From positions 1-43,516 of the forward strand of contig WQYZ01000011.1 in assembly GCA_009780985.1 (NCBI GenBank): a stretch of DNA of 43,516 bases, written 5' to 3'. Positions 1-8,804 of the stretch are shown here, piece after piece (position 1 is the stretch's first letter; every line of letters starts with the position of its first letter). This DNA comes from Oscillospiraceae bacterium (GTDB taxonomy: Bacteria; Bacillota; Clostridia; Oscillospirales; WRJC01). The position numbers were made by a program, and so were the translations under genes. The notes under the pieces were generated by a model. It made no database searches and was not told the origin of the DNA. It worked only from the letters and a program-made list of their open reading frames with translations.

Positions 1-300
1 ACGAAATCAACTTTAAATCCTTCATCAATAGTTATAGTGTTTATCGCATTTTTTTGCAATATCGGCATAACGAGCGAAAGCACGGACGTCAGTATTACCA
101 TTACTATAAGCCCGATAAGCGCAAACCGTTGCGCGCCTAAATATGAAAATATGCGTTTTAAGGTTTTCCACATATTTTTGGGTCTTTCTATCCGCTGTCC
201 CATAATGCCTCTGGGAGGTCCGCCGAACGGTCTGATTGGGGGCGGTTCTGCCTGTTGCTGGCTGCTATTTTTATTGTTTGTGCTATCATTTTTGTTCATG
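1..300 (-). CDS. ABC exporter subunit, N-terminal part (partial, runs off left edge)
   Basis: The reverse strand from the ATG at 298-300 reads open to the window edge, giving about 100 residues. They begin with a polar Asn/Ser/Gln-rich stretch, then a Pro/Gly-rich segment (QAEPPPIRPFGGPPRGIMG), then a basic stretch (MWKTLKRIFSYL) and the first membrane helix (FALIGLIVMVILTSVLSLVM). This layout is typical of the second subunit of heterodimeric ABC multidrug-type exporters. Its start overlaps the end of the upstream exporter gene by 15 bases, which indicates translational coupling. The ATP-binding domain lies outside the window, so the family call rests on the N-terminus and the neighbour. Confidence 0.8.
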
Positions 301-2025
301 CAAAAACGCCCCCTGTCCCATTTGAGATTCGTAAATATCCCGGTATATTTCGCTGTTCGCCAAAAGATCGTCATGTGTTCCAGCGGCGGCGATTGCGCCG
401 TTGTCTATGACATATATCCTGTCGGTATTGATAACCGACGAAATACGCTGGGCGATTGTTATTCGCGTCCCGTCTGTATAACCCGCATTTATCGCTTCAT
501 TCAGCCTGCTTTCAGTGCCGAGGTCCAGCGCGGATGTGCTGTCGTCCATGATAAGTATCTTCGGCTGTTTCAGCAGTGCGCGGGCAATACAGGCGCGCTG
601 TTTCTGACCTCCGGAGAGTGTAAGCCCTCTTTGCCCAAGCGCAGATTCGTACCCGTCCGTCATTGAAGAAATGTATTCGTCAGCTTGCGCCGCAGTCGCC
701 GCATGTATAACTTCTTCATCAGATGCTTCGGTATTGCCCCAACGTATATTTTCCGCTATAGTACCGCTGAACAGCACCGATTCCTGCAATACAAACCCGA
801 TTTGCGAACGGAGAACGGACAGATTGTAATCCCTCACGTCTATTCCGTCAATCAAAACTTTTCCTCCGGTCGCGTCGTAAAAACGCGGTATAAGATTGAC
901 GAGCGAGCTTTTCCCCGCTCCTGTGGAACCTAACAATCCGATATGTTCGCCCGCGTTTATTTTAAACGATATATTTTTAAGCACAGATTCGCCGGAACCC
1001 TGAGGATAAGCGAACGATACACTTTCAAATACAATGTCCCCGTGTTTTATTTCATCAGTTACATTGCCGTCTTTTATTGATGGCTGGGTTTCCAAAACTT
1101 CGCGTACCCTATTCGCCGACGCTTTAGCGCGCGGTATTGATGTAAAGACATTGCTCATCATCATAAAATTCATAAGTATCTGCGTCATGTATGTAATTGC
1201 CGCCATAACATCGCCAACGCGTATTTCCGCCGCCTGCACCTGATAGCCTCCCAAATATATGACGGCAATCACTACGGAGTTCATAACCAGCATCATAATA
1301 GGATTGACGACAGCCATTATATTCATGGCGTACAGCGCGGTTTTTGTCAAATCCCCGTTTGCCTCGTTAAACCGGTCCTTTTCATAATCCCCGCGCACAA
1401 ACGCCTTGATTACACGCACACCGGATAGATTTTCCTGAAGAATTGAGTTCAGTCTGTCGAGCTTTTTCTGCATGACAAGAAATATCGGCGACGTTTTCGT
1501 ATAAATGACCGCCACCAGAACGGTTATTATAGGAATGCAGATTATTAAAATAATCCCGTATTTTATGCTTATCGACAGAGCCATGACGATTCCGCCTACG
1601 CACAAAAGCGGCGTCCTTACGAACATTCTGAGAGCCATTCCAACCATATTCTGAAGTTGTGTAACGTCGTTTGTCAGCCGCGTGACAAGCGAACCGGTTG
1701 AGAATTTATCGATTTCATTGAACGAAAAACTCTCGACTTTTCTGAATAAATCGCCCCGTAAATCCGCGCTGTAATTCATCGCGGCGAGCATGGCGAACAC
1801 AGTGCACCCGAAGCCGCCCACCATACCGATAACAGCCGCTCCAAGCATTTTCAAACAGGTATATAGTATAACATGAACGTCAGACGCCAATATGCCGTTA
1901 TCTACGACGGTCGCCATAAGCGCGGGCTGCTGTAAGTCCATGAACACTTCAATCACCATCATAATCGGAGCCAATATTACGTATGCGGCATACGGTTTCA
2001 GATATTTCATCAATTTTATTTTCAC
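286..2025 (-). CDS. ABC exporter subunit with degenerate ATP site (permease-ATPase fusion)
   Basis: This 579-residue protein joins six membrane helices (about residues 12-300) to a C-terminal ATP-binding domain. Walker A is GSTGAGKS (366-373), the signature is LSGGQKQR (about 470-477) and Walker B is ILIMDD. The catalytic Glu after Walker B is Asp495 and the switch His is Gln526 (IAQRIS). Those two changes mark the degenerate-site subunit of heterodimeric exporters such as TM287/288, LmrCD and BmrCD. The partner with the consensus site should be the overlapping downstream gene. The start is GTG: AAGGCG lies 7 bases upstream, while the internal ATG five codons later has no site. Substrate unknown; lipid, drug or peptide export are all possible. 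Confidence 0.93.
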   Translation of the reverse strand: MKIKLMKYLKPYAAYVILAPIMMVIEVFMDLQQPALMATVVDNGILASDVHVILYTCLKMLGAAVIGMVGGFGCTVFAMLAAMNYSADLRGDLFRKVESFSFNEIDKFSTGSLVTRLTNDVTQLQNMVGMALRMFVRTPLLCVGGIVMALSISIKYGIILIICIPIITVLVAVIYTKTSPIFLVMQKKLDRLNSILQENLSGVRVIKAFVRGDYEKDRFNEANGDLTKTALYAMNIMAVVNPIMMLVMNSVVIAVIYLGGYQVQAAEIRVGDVMAAITYMTQILMNFMMMSNVFTSIPRAKASANRVREVLETQPSIKDGNVTDEIKHGDIVFESVSFAYPQGSGESVLKNISFKINAGEHIGLLGSTGAGKSSLVNLIPRFYDATGGKVLIDGIDVRDYNLSVLRSQIGFVLQESVLFSGTIAENIRWGNTEASDEEVIHAATAAQADEYISSMTDGYESALGQRGLTLSGGQKQRACIARALLKQPKILIMDDSTSALDLGTESRLNEAINAGYTDGTRITIAQRISSVINTDRIYVIDNGAIAAAGTHDDLLANSEIYRDIYESQMGQGAFLHEQK

Positions 2026-2070
2026 GTCTGTTCGCCTTCTTTCGCTTGATTTTTAAGTATTTTATAAATA

Positions 2071-2099
2071 ATTATATTATATAATTTTAGATTTGTCAA
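2071..2099 (-). promoter_or_regulatory. Perfect-consensus promoter for the ABC exporter
   Basis: On the minus strand TTGACA (2094-2099) and TATAAT (2071-2076) are separated by exactly 17 bases, about 45 bases upstream of the GTG start of the exporter gene. All 12 consensus positions match, so strong housekeeping-sigma transcription is expected unless it is repressed. Confidence 0.8.
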
Positions 2100-2125
2100 T
2101 TCATGATTAACATAAGTTGTAAAAC

Positions 2126-2165
2126 AAAAACACACAGATACTTATATAAGTATCTGTGTGTTTTT
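2126..2165. terminator. 40-bp perfect palindrome between divergent promoters
   Basis: Bases 2126-2145 are the exact reverse complement of 2146-2165; the arm starts AAAAACACACAGATAC. The hairpin has A/T tracts on both outer sides, like a bidirectional intrinsic terminator. It lies between two outward-facing promoters and not after any intact gene. It could insulate the two units, be left from a lost gene, or be an operator. The region 2026-2352 holds only this palindrome and the two promoters; no gene was seen in it. Confidence 0.6.
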
Positions 2166-2259
2166 GAAATTTACCGGATTTTTTCTATCGAATCTATTAA
2201 ATTTACGGTGCACAATGGCAAATTAATCAGTCCGTTATTTACTTATATTTTAAAATTTA

Positions 2260-2288
2260 TTGACATTCTACGCAAAAACTAATATAAT
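2260..2288 (+). promoter_or_regulatory. Perfect-consensus promoter facing the decayed hydrolase
   Basis: TTGACA (2260-2265) and TATAAT (2283-2288) are spaced by 17 bases, matching consensus at all positions. The first ATG downstream is at 2353, the start of the broken serine hydrolase gene. Confidence 0.75.
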
Positions 2289-2352
2289 TAATACATAAAC
2301 TATCTTTCATTGATTTAGAAAAATAAGTTTGAAAATTAATAAATCGTAAGGA

Positions 2353-2872
2353 ATGGATTTACAGATGCATAGATTTCCTATGCCTGATTCTGCGGGCGGT
2401 TGACCAGTTCTGACCAATCCCGATGACATCAGGAAAAAAACGGCTATTAGCATACCCAAACTGGATACGGCATTTGAATGGGTCAAAGAGACATCTCAAA
2501 ATGGCGGTTTGTTGGTGCTTAGAAACGGGTGGCTTGTATATGAGCGTTATTTTGGAAAAGCGTCCCGCGAGGCGACGCCAAACCTCGCATCGTGCGGCAA
2601 ATCATTCACAAGTATCGCCATGGGGATTCTGATGTCAGAACGGTCCGAATACTTCCCCTCAGGGATTGGACCAAAAAATCTACACGCCTGCATATCTGCC
2701 CAAAGAAGCATTTTTGTCTTTCGATGCTGCGAAAGCGGATATAAAACTGGGGCAGATGCTGTCTTTCACTTCAGGTATCAGGGGAAATAATCCTGCTTAT
2801 CGTCTTGGGCGGGAGATAACCATTTCACCGCCCGGACCAGATGGCTGGACAGGTTGCTATAAAAACACTTAG
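2353..2872 (+). pseudogene. Broken serine hydrolase (class C beta-lactamase/esterase fold)
   Basis: Three pieces of one protein can be read. From the ATG at 2353 the frame gives MHRFPMPDSAGG and meets TGA at 2401. In the same frame, beyond the stop, comes VRNGW-like text (LVLRNGWLVYERYFG) and the nucleophile motif SCGK (SxxK) in LASCGKSFTSIAMG. Near 2655-2670 the reading moves to the next frame (YTPAYLPKEAF, then KLGQMLSFTSGIRG) and stops at 2872. Family members are usually 350 residues or more and carry a YxN motif and a C-terminal KTG-like motif, which are absent. The stop probably replaces a Trp codon, since GGW is the usual text. Stop, frameshift and truncation together make this a pseudogene. 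Confidence 0.85.
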
Positions 2873-2953
2873 ATTAATTCAGGAATCTCTGGAATTGATT
2901 GTCCATTAACGATAATCTTCCTAAATTGATTTCTTATATATTTTATCATTACA

Positions 2954-4168
2954 TCAAACTGCTTTTTCTACTTTTTCTTTTTTCGCGCAGTATCTCGCGA
3001 CAGCCATGTTCGCGACTGATAACATTGCGGCAAACACAAACACGTATTGCGGACCGAATTCGCTCCACAGCCACCCGCAAAATACCGCGCTGAGGATACT
3101 CAGCGTATGATCAAGCGTCAACCCGAGCGAAAGCGTCGGCGTAACATCCTCGTCGAATAGGGCAATCCGACGCATATATACCGATCGCACTAAAGTGAAC
3201 TGCATCGTCATTCTGTCAATCATATTCAGAATGAACGCAATAACTACTGTAAGACCGGCGGCGACGAACGCGCCGTTGTGCAAGCCTGCGCTCAACACTC
3301 CGTACGCTATGTATATGACAAAAAAGCAGGCAGCTTCAATAGTCATGATACGCGCCGTGCCGAACCTGTCTATCCACCGTCCGACTGCAGGTATGAAGAA
3401 AATGCCGACAGCTGCACCCGATATCGCCAAAAGAGCCATTGTGTCCGCACCGAACCCAAGCAAATCAATCAGCACCCACGGACCGTAAACAAACATAATC
3501 TGTTTGCGCGCGCCGTACAACATCGAAATCAGATAATACGTACTATACTCTTTTCTTATCACTATTTTTACTTTCTTCGGTTTCGAGATTTCGCTGTCTG
3601 TACGGTGAATAGCAATCATCAGCACGAAAACGACGGCGAACAGAAAGGCGGCAATAAGAAATATTATTTTTACTGGCGCGGTAAATGAAAAGAAACCTGT
3701 TTTGAAGCCTACGAATACGAGTATGCCTGCAGTCATAGTGAAAGCCGTGCGCACTCCGTTGAAACGCCCCATCATAGTGCCGAAGCTGCCCTTTCCTGCT
3801 AAACTAAGCCCTATACTGTCGCCCAAGGGCATGAACATGTGCATGCCGAGTGAATTAATGAATAGAAAAACCAACATAACGCCAAATGCGGGTGTGTACA
3901 ATCCGAGGACGACAAGGCTTACCGCACTCAGAATCTGTGCGATTGCCGATAGTTTTACATCGCCCAGAAAAGCCAGCCCGGATATGATAAACAGACTGAT
4001 TACGCCGGGCGTCTCGCGCGGAATCTCTATGATGCCGCGCTGGAATGCGTCAATTTGATAGGCGTCTTTGAAGTAATTCGCGAATACGCCGTCGGACAAA
4101 CCGAGACCTAATCCCGTTAGTGCCGTGATGACAAAGAAAATCCTGACAGCTTTCTGATTCTTGTTCAT
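2954..4168 (-). CDS. Major facilitator superfamily transporter
   Basis: This 404-residue hydrophobic protein looks like a 12-helix MFS carrier. It opens with a first helix (FFVITALTGLGLGLSDGVFANYF), has hydrophobic segments spread through both halves, a charged central loop near residues 190-210 (HRTDSEISKPKKVK), and a short basic tail. The conserved MFS loop 2-3 motif is not well preserved, so the substrate class cannot be told. It starts 42 bases after the stop of the beta-helix gene upstream and is probably cotranscribed with it, which suggests a carbohydrate-related solute. That link is inference. Confidence 0.85.
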   Translation of the reverse strand: MNKNQKAVRIFFVITALTGLGLGLSDGVFANYFKDAYQIDAFQRGIIEIPRETPGVISLFIISGLAFLGDVKLSAIAQILSAVSLVVLGLYTPAFGVMLVFLFINSLGMHMFMPLGDSIGLSLAGKGSFGTMMGRFNGVRTAFTMTAGILVFVGFKTGFFSFTAPVKIIFLIAAFLFAVVFVLMIAIHRTDSEISKPKKVKIVIRKEYSTYYLISMLYGARKQIMFVYGPWVLIDLLGFGADTMALLAISGAAVGIFFIPAVGRWIDRFGTARIMTIEAACFFVIYIAYGVLSAGLHNGAFVAAGLTVVIAFILNMIDRMTMQFTLVRSVYMRRIALFDEDVTPTLSLGLTLDHTLSILSAVFCGWLWSEFGPQYVFVFAAMLSVANMAVARYCAKKEKVEKAV

Positions 4169-4210
4169 ATAATATTACTATGCCTTTCTACTCATAAAAT
4201 ATATTTTATC

Positions 4211-5215
4211 TTATCTTACTTTTATATTACCATTTATTTCAGCTCCGGGTGCAAATATTACGCCGCGCACTGTGTTATTCGAAATTATCAGCCCTCCTGA
4301 CCGTTTTTCCTCGCTCATGCTCGTCTCGGATATGCCGCGTCCTGCCTCATTTTTGCAGATTACCTCGTTGCCGCGTACAGTTATATTTTTTGTGTGCGCA
4401 AGTTCTATTCCGTGCGAGACGGGATTGGTTACGACATTGCCGCAAATAACGCCGCCGTCAACATAATACGGCAGATTGCCGCCTTCGACCGATGTATTAC
4501 CGGGGTTGCCGTAGCATATGCCTCTGTCGCAGTTTACTATGACATTCTGTTCGGCAGTTACGTTTTTCGAGCCGACCCATATGAATATCGCTCCTCTACC
4601 CCCGCCGTTCATGCCCCTGATGTTCACAAACTTATTGTTCGATATTATAGCTCCGTCCAGAACCATCATGTCTATGCCCGCTATGTAGTCGCCGTCAAAT
4701 ATATCCATATGATCGGACGCGACTGGTATCTGCGTATCCTCGAAATAGTTATTTGCAATAGCCACGCCGGGCACGACATAGCCATTTTCACCTGCAGAGC
4801 CTTTTATCATGCGCTCGCATATGTCTATGAACTTGCATCTCTCAACCGTTATGTTCGCATTGTTGCCCTCGCCCTGCACTTTTATACCGTGGCAGTTTGA
4901 ATCGCGGATTGTGATGCCGGATATCGTAATTCCATTGTTATCCGATGCGATACATACCGGCTCGTCGATGGGAGTTTGGCGGTAGCCGTCTTTCTTGTGG
5001 AATCCGCCGCCTTTGAACACCACATCGTCCGCACAGCCGCTTAAACTACGGAGGGTGACGTTACGCTTGTTCCTGAACACAATCCTGTGTGTGCCGATGA
5101 ATTCATATGTGCCAGAAATTATGCCAATGAAGTCGTTTTCTTCCGCGTTCGAGACTGCTTCTATGATTTCATCGGCAGTTCCGCATAATTTTGTTATCTG
5201 GTTATTATAATCCAT
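4211..5215 (-). CDS. Right-handed parallel beta-helix (pectin-lyase fold) protein, cytoplasmic
   Basis: The 334-residue product consists of repeated short strands with the rhythm of a pectin-lyase-type beta-helix: ITISGITIRDSNCHGIKV, ITVERCKFIDI, VAIANNYFED, AIISNNKFVNI, VTAEQNVIVNC, ITVRGNEVIC, LIISNNTVRG. Asn-rich turns recur at the expected spacing of about 20-25 residues. No signal peptide or lipobox is present, so it is expected in the cytoplasm. Enzymes of this fold include polysaccharide lyases and glycoside hydrolases, but no catalytic set could be assigned. The MFS gene follows 42 bases downstream. Confidence 0.8.
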   Translation of the reverse strand: MDYNNQITKLCGTADEIIEAVSNAEENDFIGIISGTYEFIGTHRIVFRNKRNVTLRSLSGCADDVVFKGGGFHKKDGYRQTPIDEPVCIASDNNGITISGITIRDSNCHGIKVQGEGNNANITVERCKFIDICERMIKGSAGENGYVVPGVAIANNYFEDTQIPVASDHMDIFDGDYIAGIDMMVLDGAIISNNKFVNIRGMNGGGRGAIFIWVGSKNVTAEQNVIVNCDRGICYGNPGNTSVEGGNLPYYVDGGVICGNVVTNPVSHGIELAHTKNITVRGNEVICKNEAGRGISETSMSEEKRSGGLIISNNTVRGVIFAPGAEINGNIKVR

Positions 5216-5350
5216 TTTAATTGCCCCGCACTTCCTTAAAATTTTATCATAAATAAATTATACAACATATTCTATCAAAGTTAAATATTTTTCTGTAAAT
5301 TTTCACTGCATTTTAAGTCAATCCAATACTATGTTCAATCGCCGCTGTAA

Positions 5351-5381
5351 ACAAAAAAGCCCAAAATTAACTTTTGAGCTT
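5351..5381 (-). terminator. Intrinsic terminator after the sugar-binding lipoprotein gene
   Basis: On the minus strand AAGCTCAAAA, a 5-base loop and TTTTGGGCTT form a 10-bp stem containing one G-U pair, followed by a T run. It lies about 100 bases past the stop of the solute-binding gene at 5485. The G-U pair is compatible only on the minus strand, which fits that direction. Confidence 0.65.
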
Positions 5382-5484
5382 GTTTATAATCTGCTAAAAA
5401 TACTTTTAAATCCTCAAAATGTCTTTGTCATAAGACTAACAATGATGATTGAGGGAATTCAATATTTTCCATTACTTACGCCTT

Positions 5485-6981
5485 TTACTCTACCGCGTCG
5501 ACGGCTTTGTAAAATTTAGTAATATAGTTTGTTATAGCTGCGGTATTCTTCTCGCAGATAGACACGAGATTTCCCGATGTCTTATCTTTCCACATCGCAG
5601 GCAGTATAGTAGTTTGCAGCTCGGCGTCAAATAAAACGTTCATGTCAAAGTCAAACTTCACGCTGTTGAAAATAATATCAAGCATGTCGGCGGATTCGTC
5701 GTCGCGCGCCGATTTCGTTTTCAGCACTATTTCTTTGTACTGCGGAATAATGTCATAATAACCGGAAAAACTCATCGCTTCCAGAATCATTCCGATGTTA
5801 TCGCCTTCCGAACTTACGTCGACTGTCTTCGGCACCACCCAAATCGTATTGCCGAAACTGGTGGCGTAATACCGGTCCTGGGTTTCAGACAATTTGGGGA
5901 GCGGTATAATGCCGATGTCGTCCGGCATAGCCCGCAGCACATCGATCCCATTCCCCGAGGCTATCGAAAACAGGGCATGCCCTGGGGTAAACATGTCCGG
6001 TGTTGCATCGTAAACAGTTGTCGCCGTATTATAATAATATCCGGGTATACTCAGCGCATCCATCAATTTTGTAACCAAATTGAGCGCAGATTCGTTCTGA
6101 GCGAGGTTAAACACTGGAACTCCGTCGTCGCCGGGCGTAGTAAACCCCATGCCCACCCCTTTGAGGAAAACGCCTATAAGACCTTTAAAATTAGAGTTTA
6201 TTCCGTACAAATCGTCCGCGGTCCATTGCCCGTCGCCGTTCAGATCTTTTCCGGCTGATTCGGCTATCTGGAAATACTTGTCTATAGTCCACTGATTATT
6301 CCGCACACAGTCATATAAACTGTCGCCGCCGACATATTGCTGATATATTTTTTTGTTAAATACTATACATGTCGCGGTGCTGACAACTGACAGCGATATG
6401 TTTCCCGCGAGCGCGAGTTGCTTGCCTGAAAAATTATAGATGCTGGTCGCGTCGGGATTCCAATATTTTTCACCAAGCTTTAGATATGGTAACGTATTAC
6501 AATCCAGCATATAAGGTACCAGAACGCCGAAGTTCTGGTCGTAAATACTGTAAAGCTGGTAAGTGTTATCTCCCGCGGACACATTCCTTTTGATATAGTC
6601 TGTCGTATCGTTCACTTCATTCGTTTTAAAACTGCAATTAAAACGATCCTCAATCTGCCTCTCCCGTTTATACAGCGCGTCGTTTACTATATCCCCGTTT
6701 TCCTCCTCCGCTAAAATACGCGTGTTTGCCCATGTAAACCATGTGTTATCAAAGTTAAATATATTAAATACATAGCCCTGCATATCGGTATTCGGCAGTC
6801 CGTCTGTCAATTTTGTCGTTTCCGCAGTATTTTCGGCAGTATCTGTTTTACTGTCAGTTCCGGAATTTGCGTTTTGTTTTTCTTTCGTATTGTTAGAGCA
6901 TGATAATAAAGTGAATAGTAATAATGTTGAAATTAAAAGAAACAATATTGATTTTCTTATGGTTTTATTATTTTTATTCAT
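5485..6981 (-). CDS. Extracellular solute-binding lipoprotein, sugar ABC type
   Basis: A lipoprotein signal is clear: basic start (MNKNNKTIRK), hydrophobic core and lipobox LLSC with Cys28, then a Ser/Thr/Asn-rich linker to about residue 60. The rest resembles family 1 extracellular sugar-binding proteins of Clostridia, including the ENGDIVNDALYKR segment near residues 94-106 and an Asp-rich loop KDLNGDGQWTADDLYG (245-260). The same landmarks occur in the lipoprotein at 33044-34591, so the two are paralogues. No permease or ATPase gene lies next to it, so it must use a transporter encoded elsewhere or act as a sensor. GGAG lies about 12 bases before the ATG. Confidence 0.88.
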   Translation of the reverse strand: MNKNNKTIRKSILFLLISTLLLFTLLSCSNNTKEKQNANSGTDSKTDTAENTAETTKLTDGLPNTDMQGYVFNIFNFDNTWFTWANTRILAEEENGDIVNDALYKRERQIEDRFNCSFKTNEVNDTTDYIKRNVSAGDNTYQLYSIYDQNFGVLVPYMLDCNTLPYLKLGEKYWNPDATSIYNFSGKQLALAGNISLSVVSTATCIVFNKKIYQQYVGGDSLYDCVRNNQWTIDKYFQIAESAGKDLNGDGQWTADDLYGINSNFKGLIGVFLKGVGMGFTTPGDDGVPVFNLAQNESALNLVTKLMDALSIPGYYYNTATTVYDATPDMFTPGHALFSIASGNGIDVLRAMPDDIGIIPLPKLSETQDRYYATSFGNTIWVVPKTVDVSSEGDNIGMILEAMSFSGYYDIIPQYKEIVLKTKSARDDESADMLDIIFNSVKFDFDMNVLFDAELQTTILPAMWKDKTSGNLVSICEKNTAAITNYITKFYKAVDAVE

Positions 6982-7020
6982 TTTCTTATTTCTCCTTTTG
7001 TTATCGTTTTTATTAATTTT

Positions 7021-7047
7021 ATTATATCACGAAAAATCAGACGCCAA
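7021..7047 (-). promoter_or_regulatory. Probable promoter for the sugar-binding lipoprotein
   Basis: On the minus strand TATAAT (7021-7026) is preceded by TGA, an extended -10 (TGATATAAT). A partial -35 TTGGCG (7042-7047) sits 15 bases upstream, which is a short spacing. It lies about 40 bases before the ATG at 6981. Confidence 0.5.
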
Positions 7048-7115
7048 TATATTGCCAGCGAAAAGAAATTGTAAATTTTCACGAGCATTTTCTATATAAT
7101 TTTATAAATTACATC

Positions 7116-8633
<1,518 letters not shown>

Positions 8634-8642
8634 TCAATATTA

Positions 8643-8657
8643 TGATAATCATTATAT
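8643..8657. promoter_or_regulatory. Fur/PerR-like box over the glpK -10 element
   Basis: TGATAATCATTATAT matches 12 of 14 defined positions of the Fur 7-1-7 consensus TGATAATNATTATCA, and equally well the PerR consensus TTATAATNATTATAA. It covers the -10 hexamer of the glpK promoter, a position where binding would repress. Resemblance only; AT-rich sequence can produce such matches by chance. Confidence 0.4.
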
Positions 8658-8679
8658 ACGAAATTTAATGTAAAGTCAA
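8651..8679 (-). promoter_or_regulatory. Promoter of glpK
   Basis: On the minus strand TTGACT (8674-8679), a 17-base spacer and TATAAT (8651-8656) precede the glpK start by about 40 bases. Eleven of twelve consensus positions match. Confidence 0.75.
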
Positions 8680-8727
8680 TACCCGTAAAATCATAAATTT
8701 AAAACTAACCGGCATATTATGACAAAA

Positions 8728-8744
8728 GACGGTATTACACCGTC
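8728..8744 (-). terminator. Probable terminator of the sigma factor gene
   Basis: GACGGT, a 5-base loop and ACCGTC form a short GC-containing hairpin followed on the minus strand by TTTT. It lies about 60 bases past the stop at 8805, between the sigma gene and glpK. Confidence 0.55.
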
Positions 8745-8804
8745 TCTGCCGCCCGCCTTTTAGATTATTCCCGCTTACATTCTTCCTGCATTACTCCCGC
8801 GAAA

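Noticed and set aside
37-666. 209-residue plus-strand open frame
   Set aside because: Antisense to the ABC exporter genes; composition is low-complexity and no ribosome site or family text is present.
4394-4900. 168-residue plus-strand open frame
   Set aside because: Antisense to the beta-helix gene; the repeat rhythm belongs to the minus strand.
6209-6250. DLNGDG loop of the sugar-binding lipoprotein as a dockerin
   Set aside because: A dockerin has two such repeats in about 60-70 residues at a protein end; here a single loop lies mid-domain.
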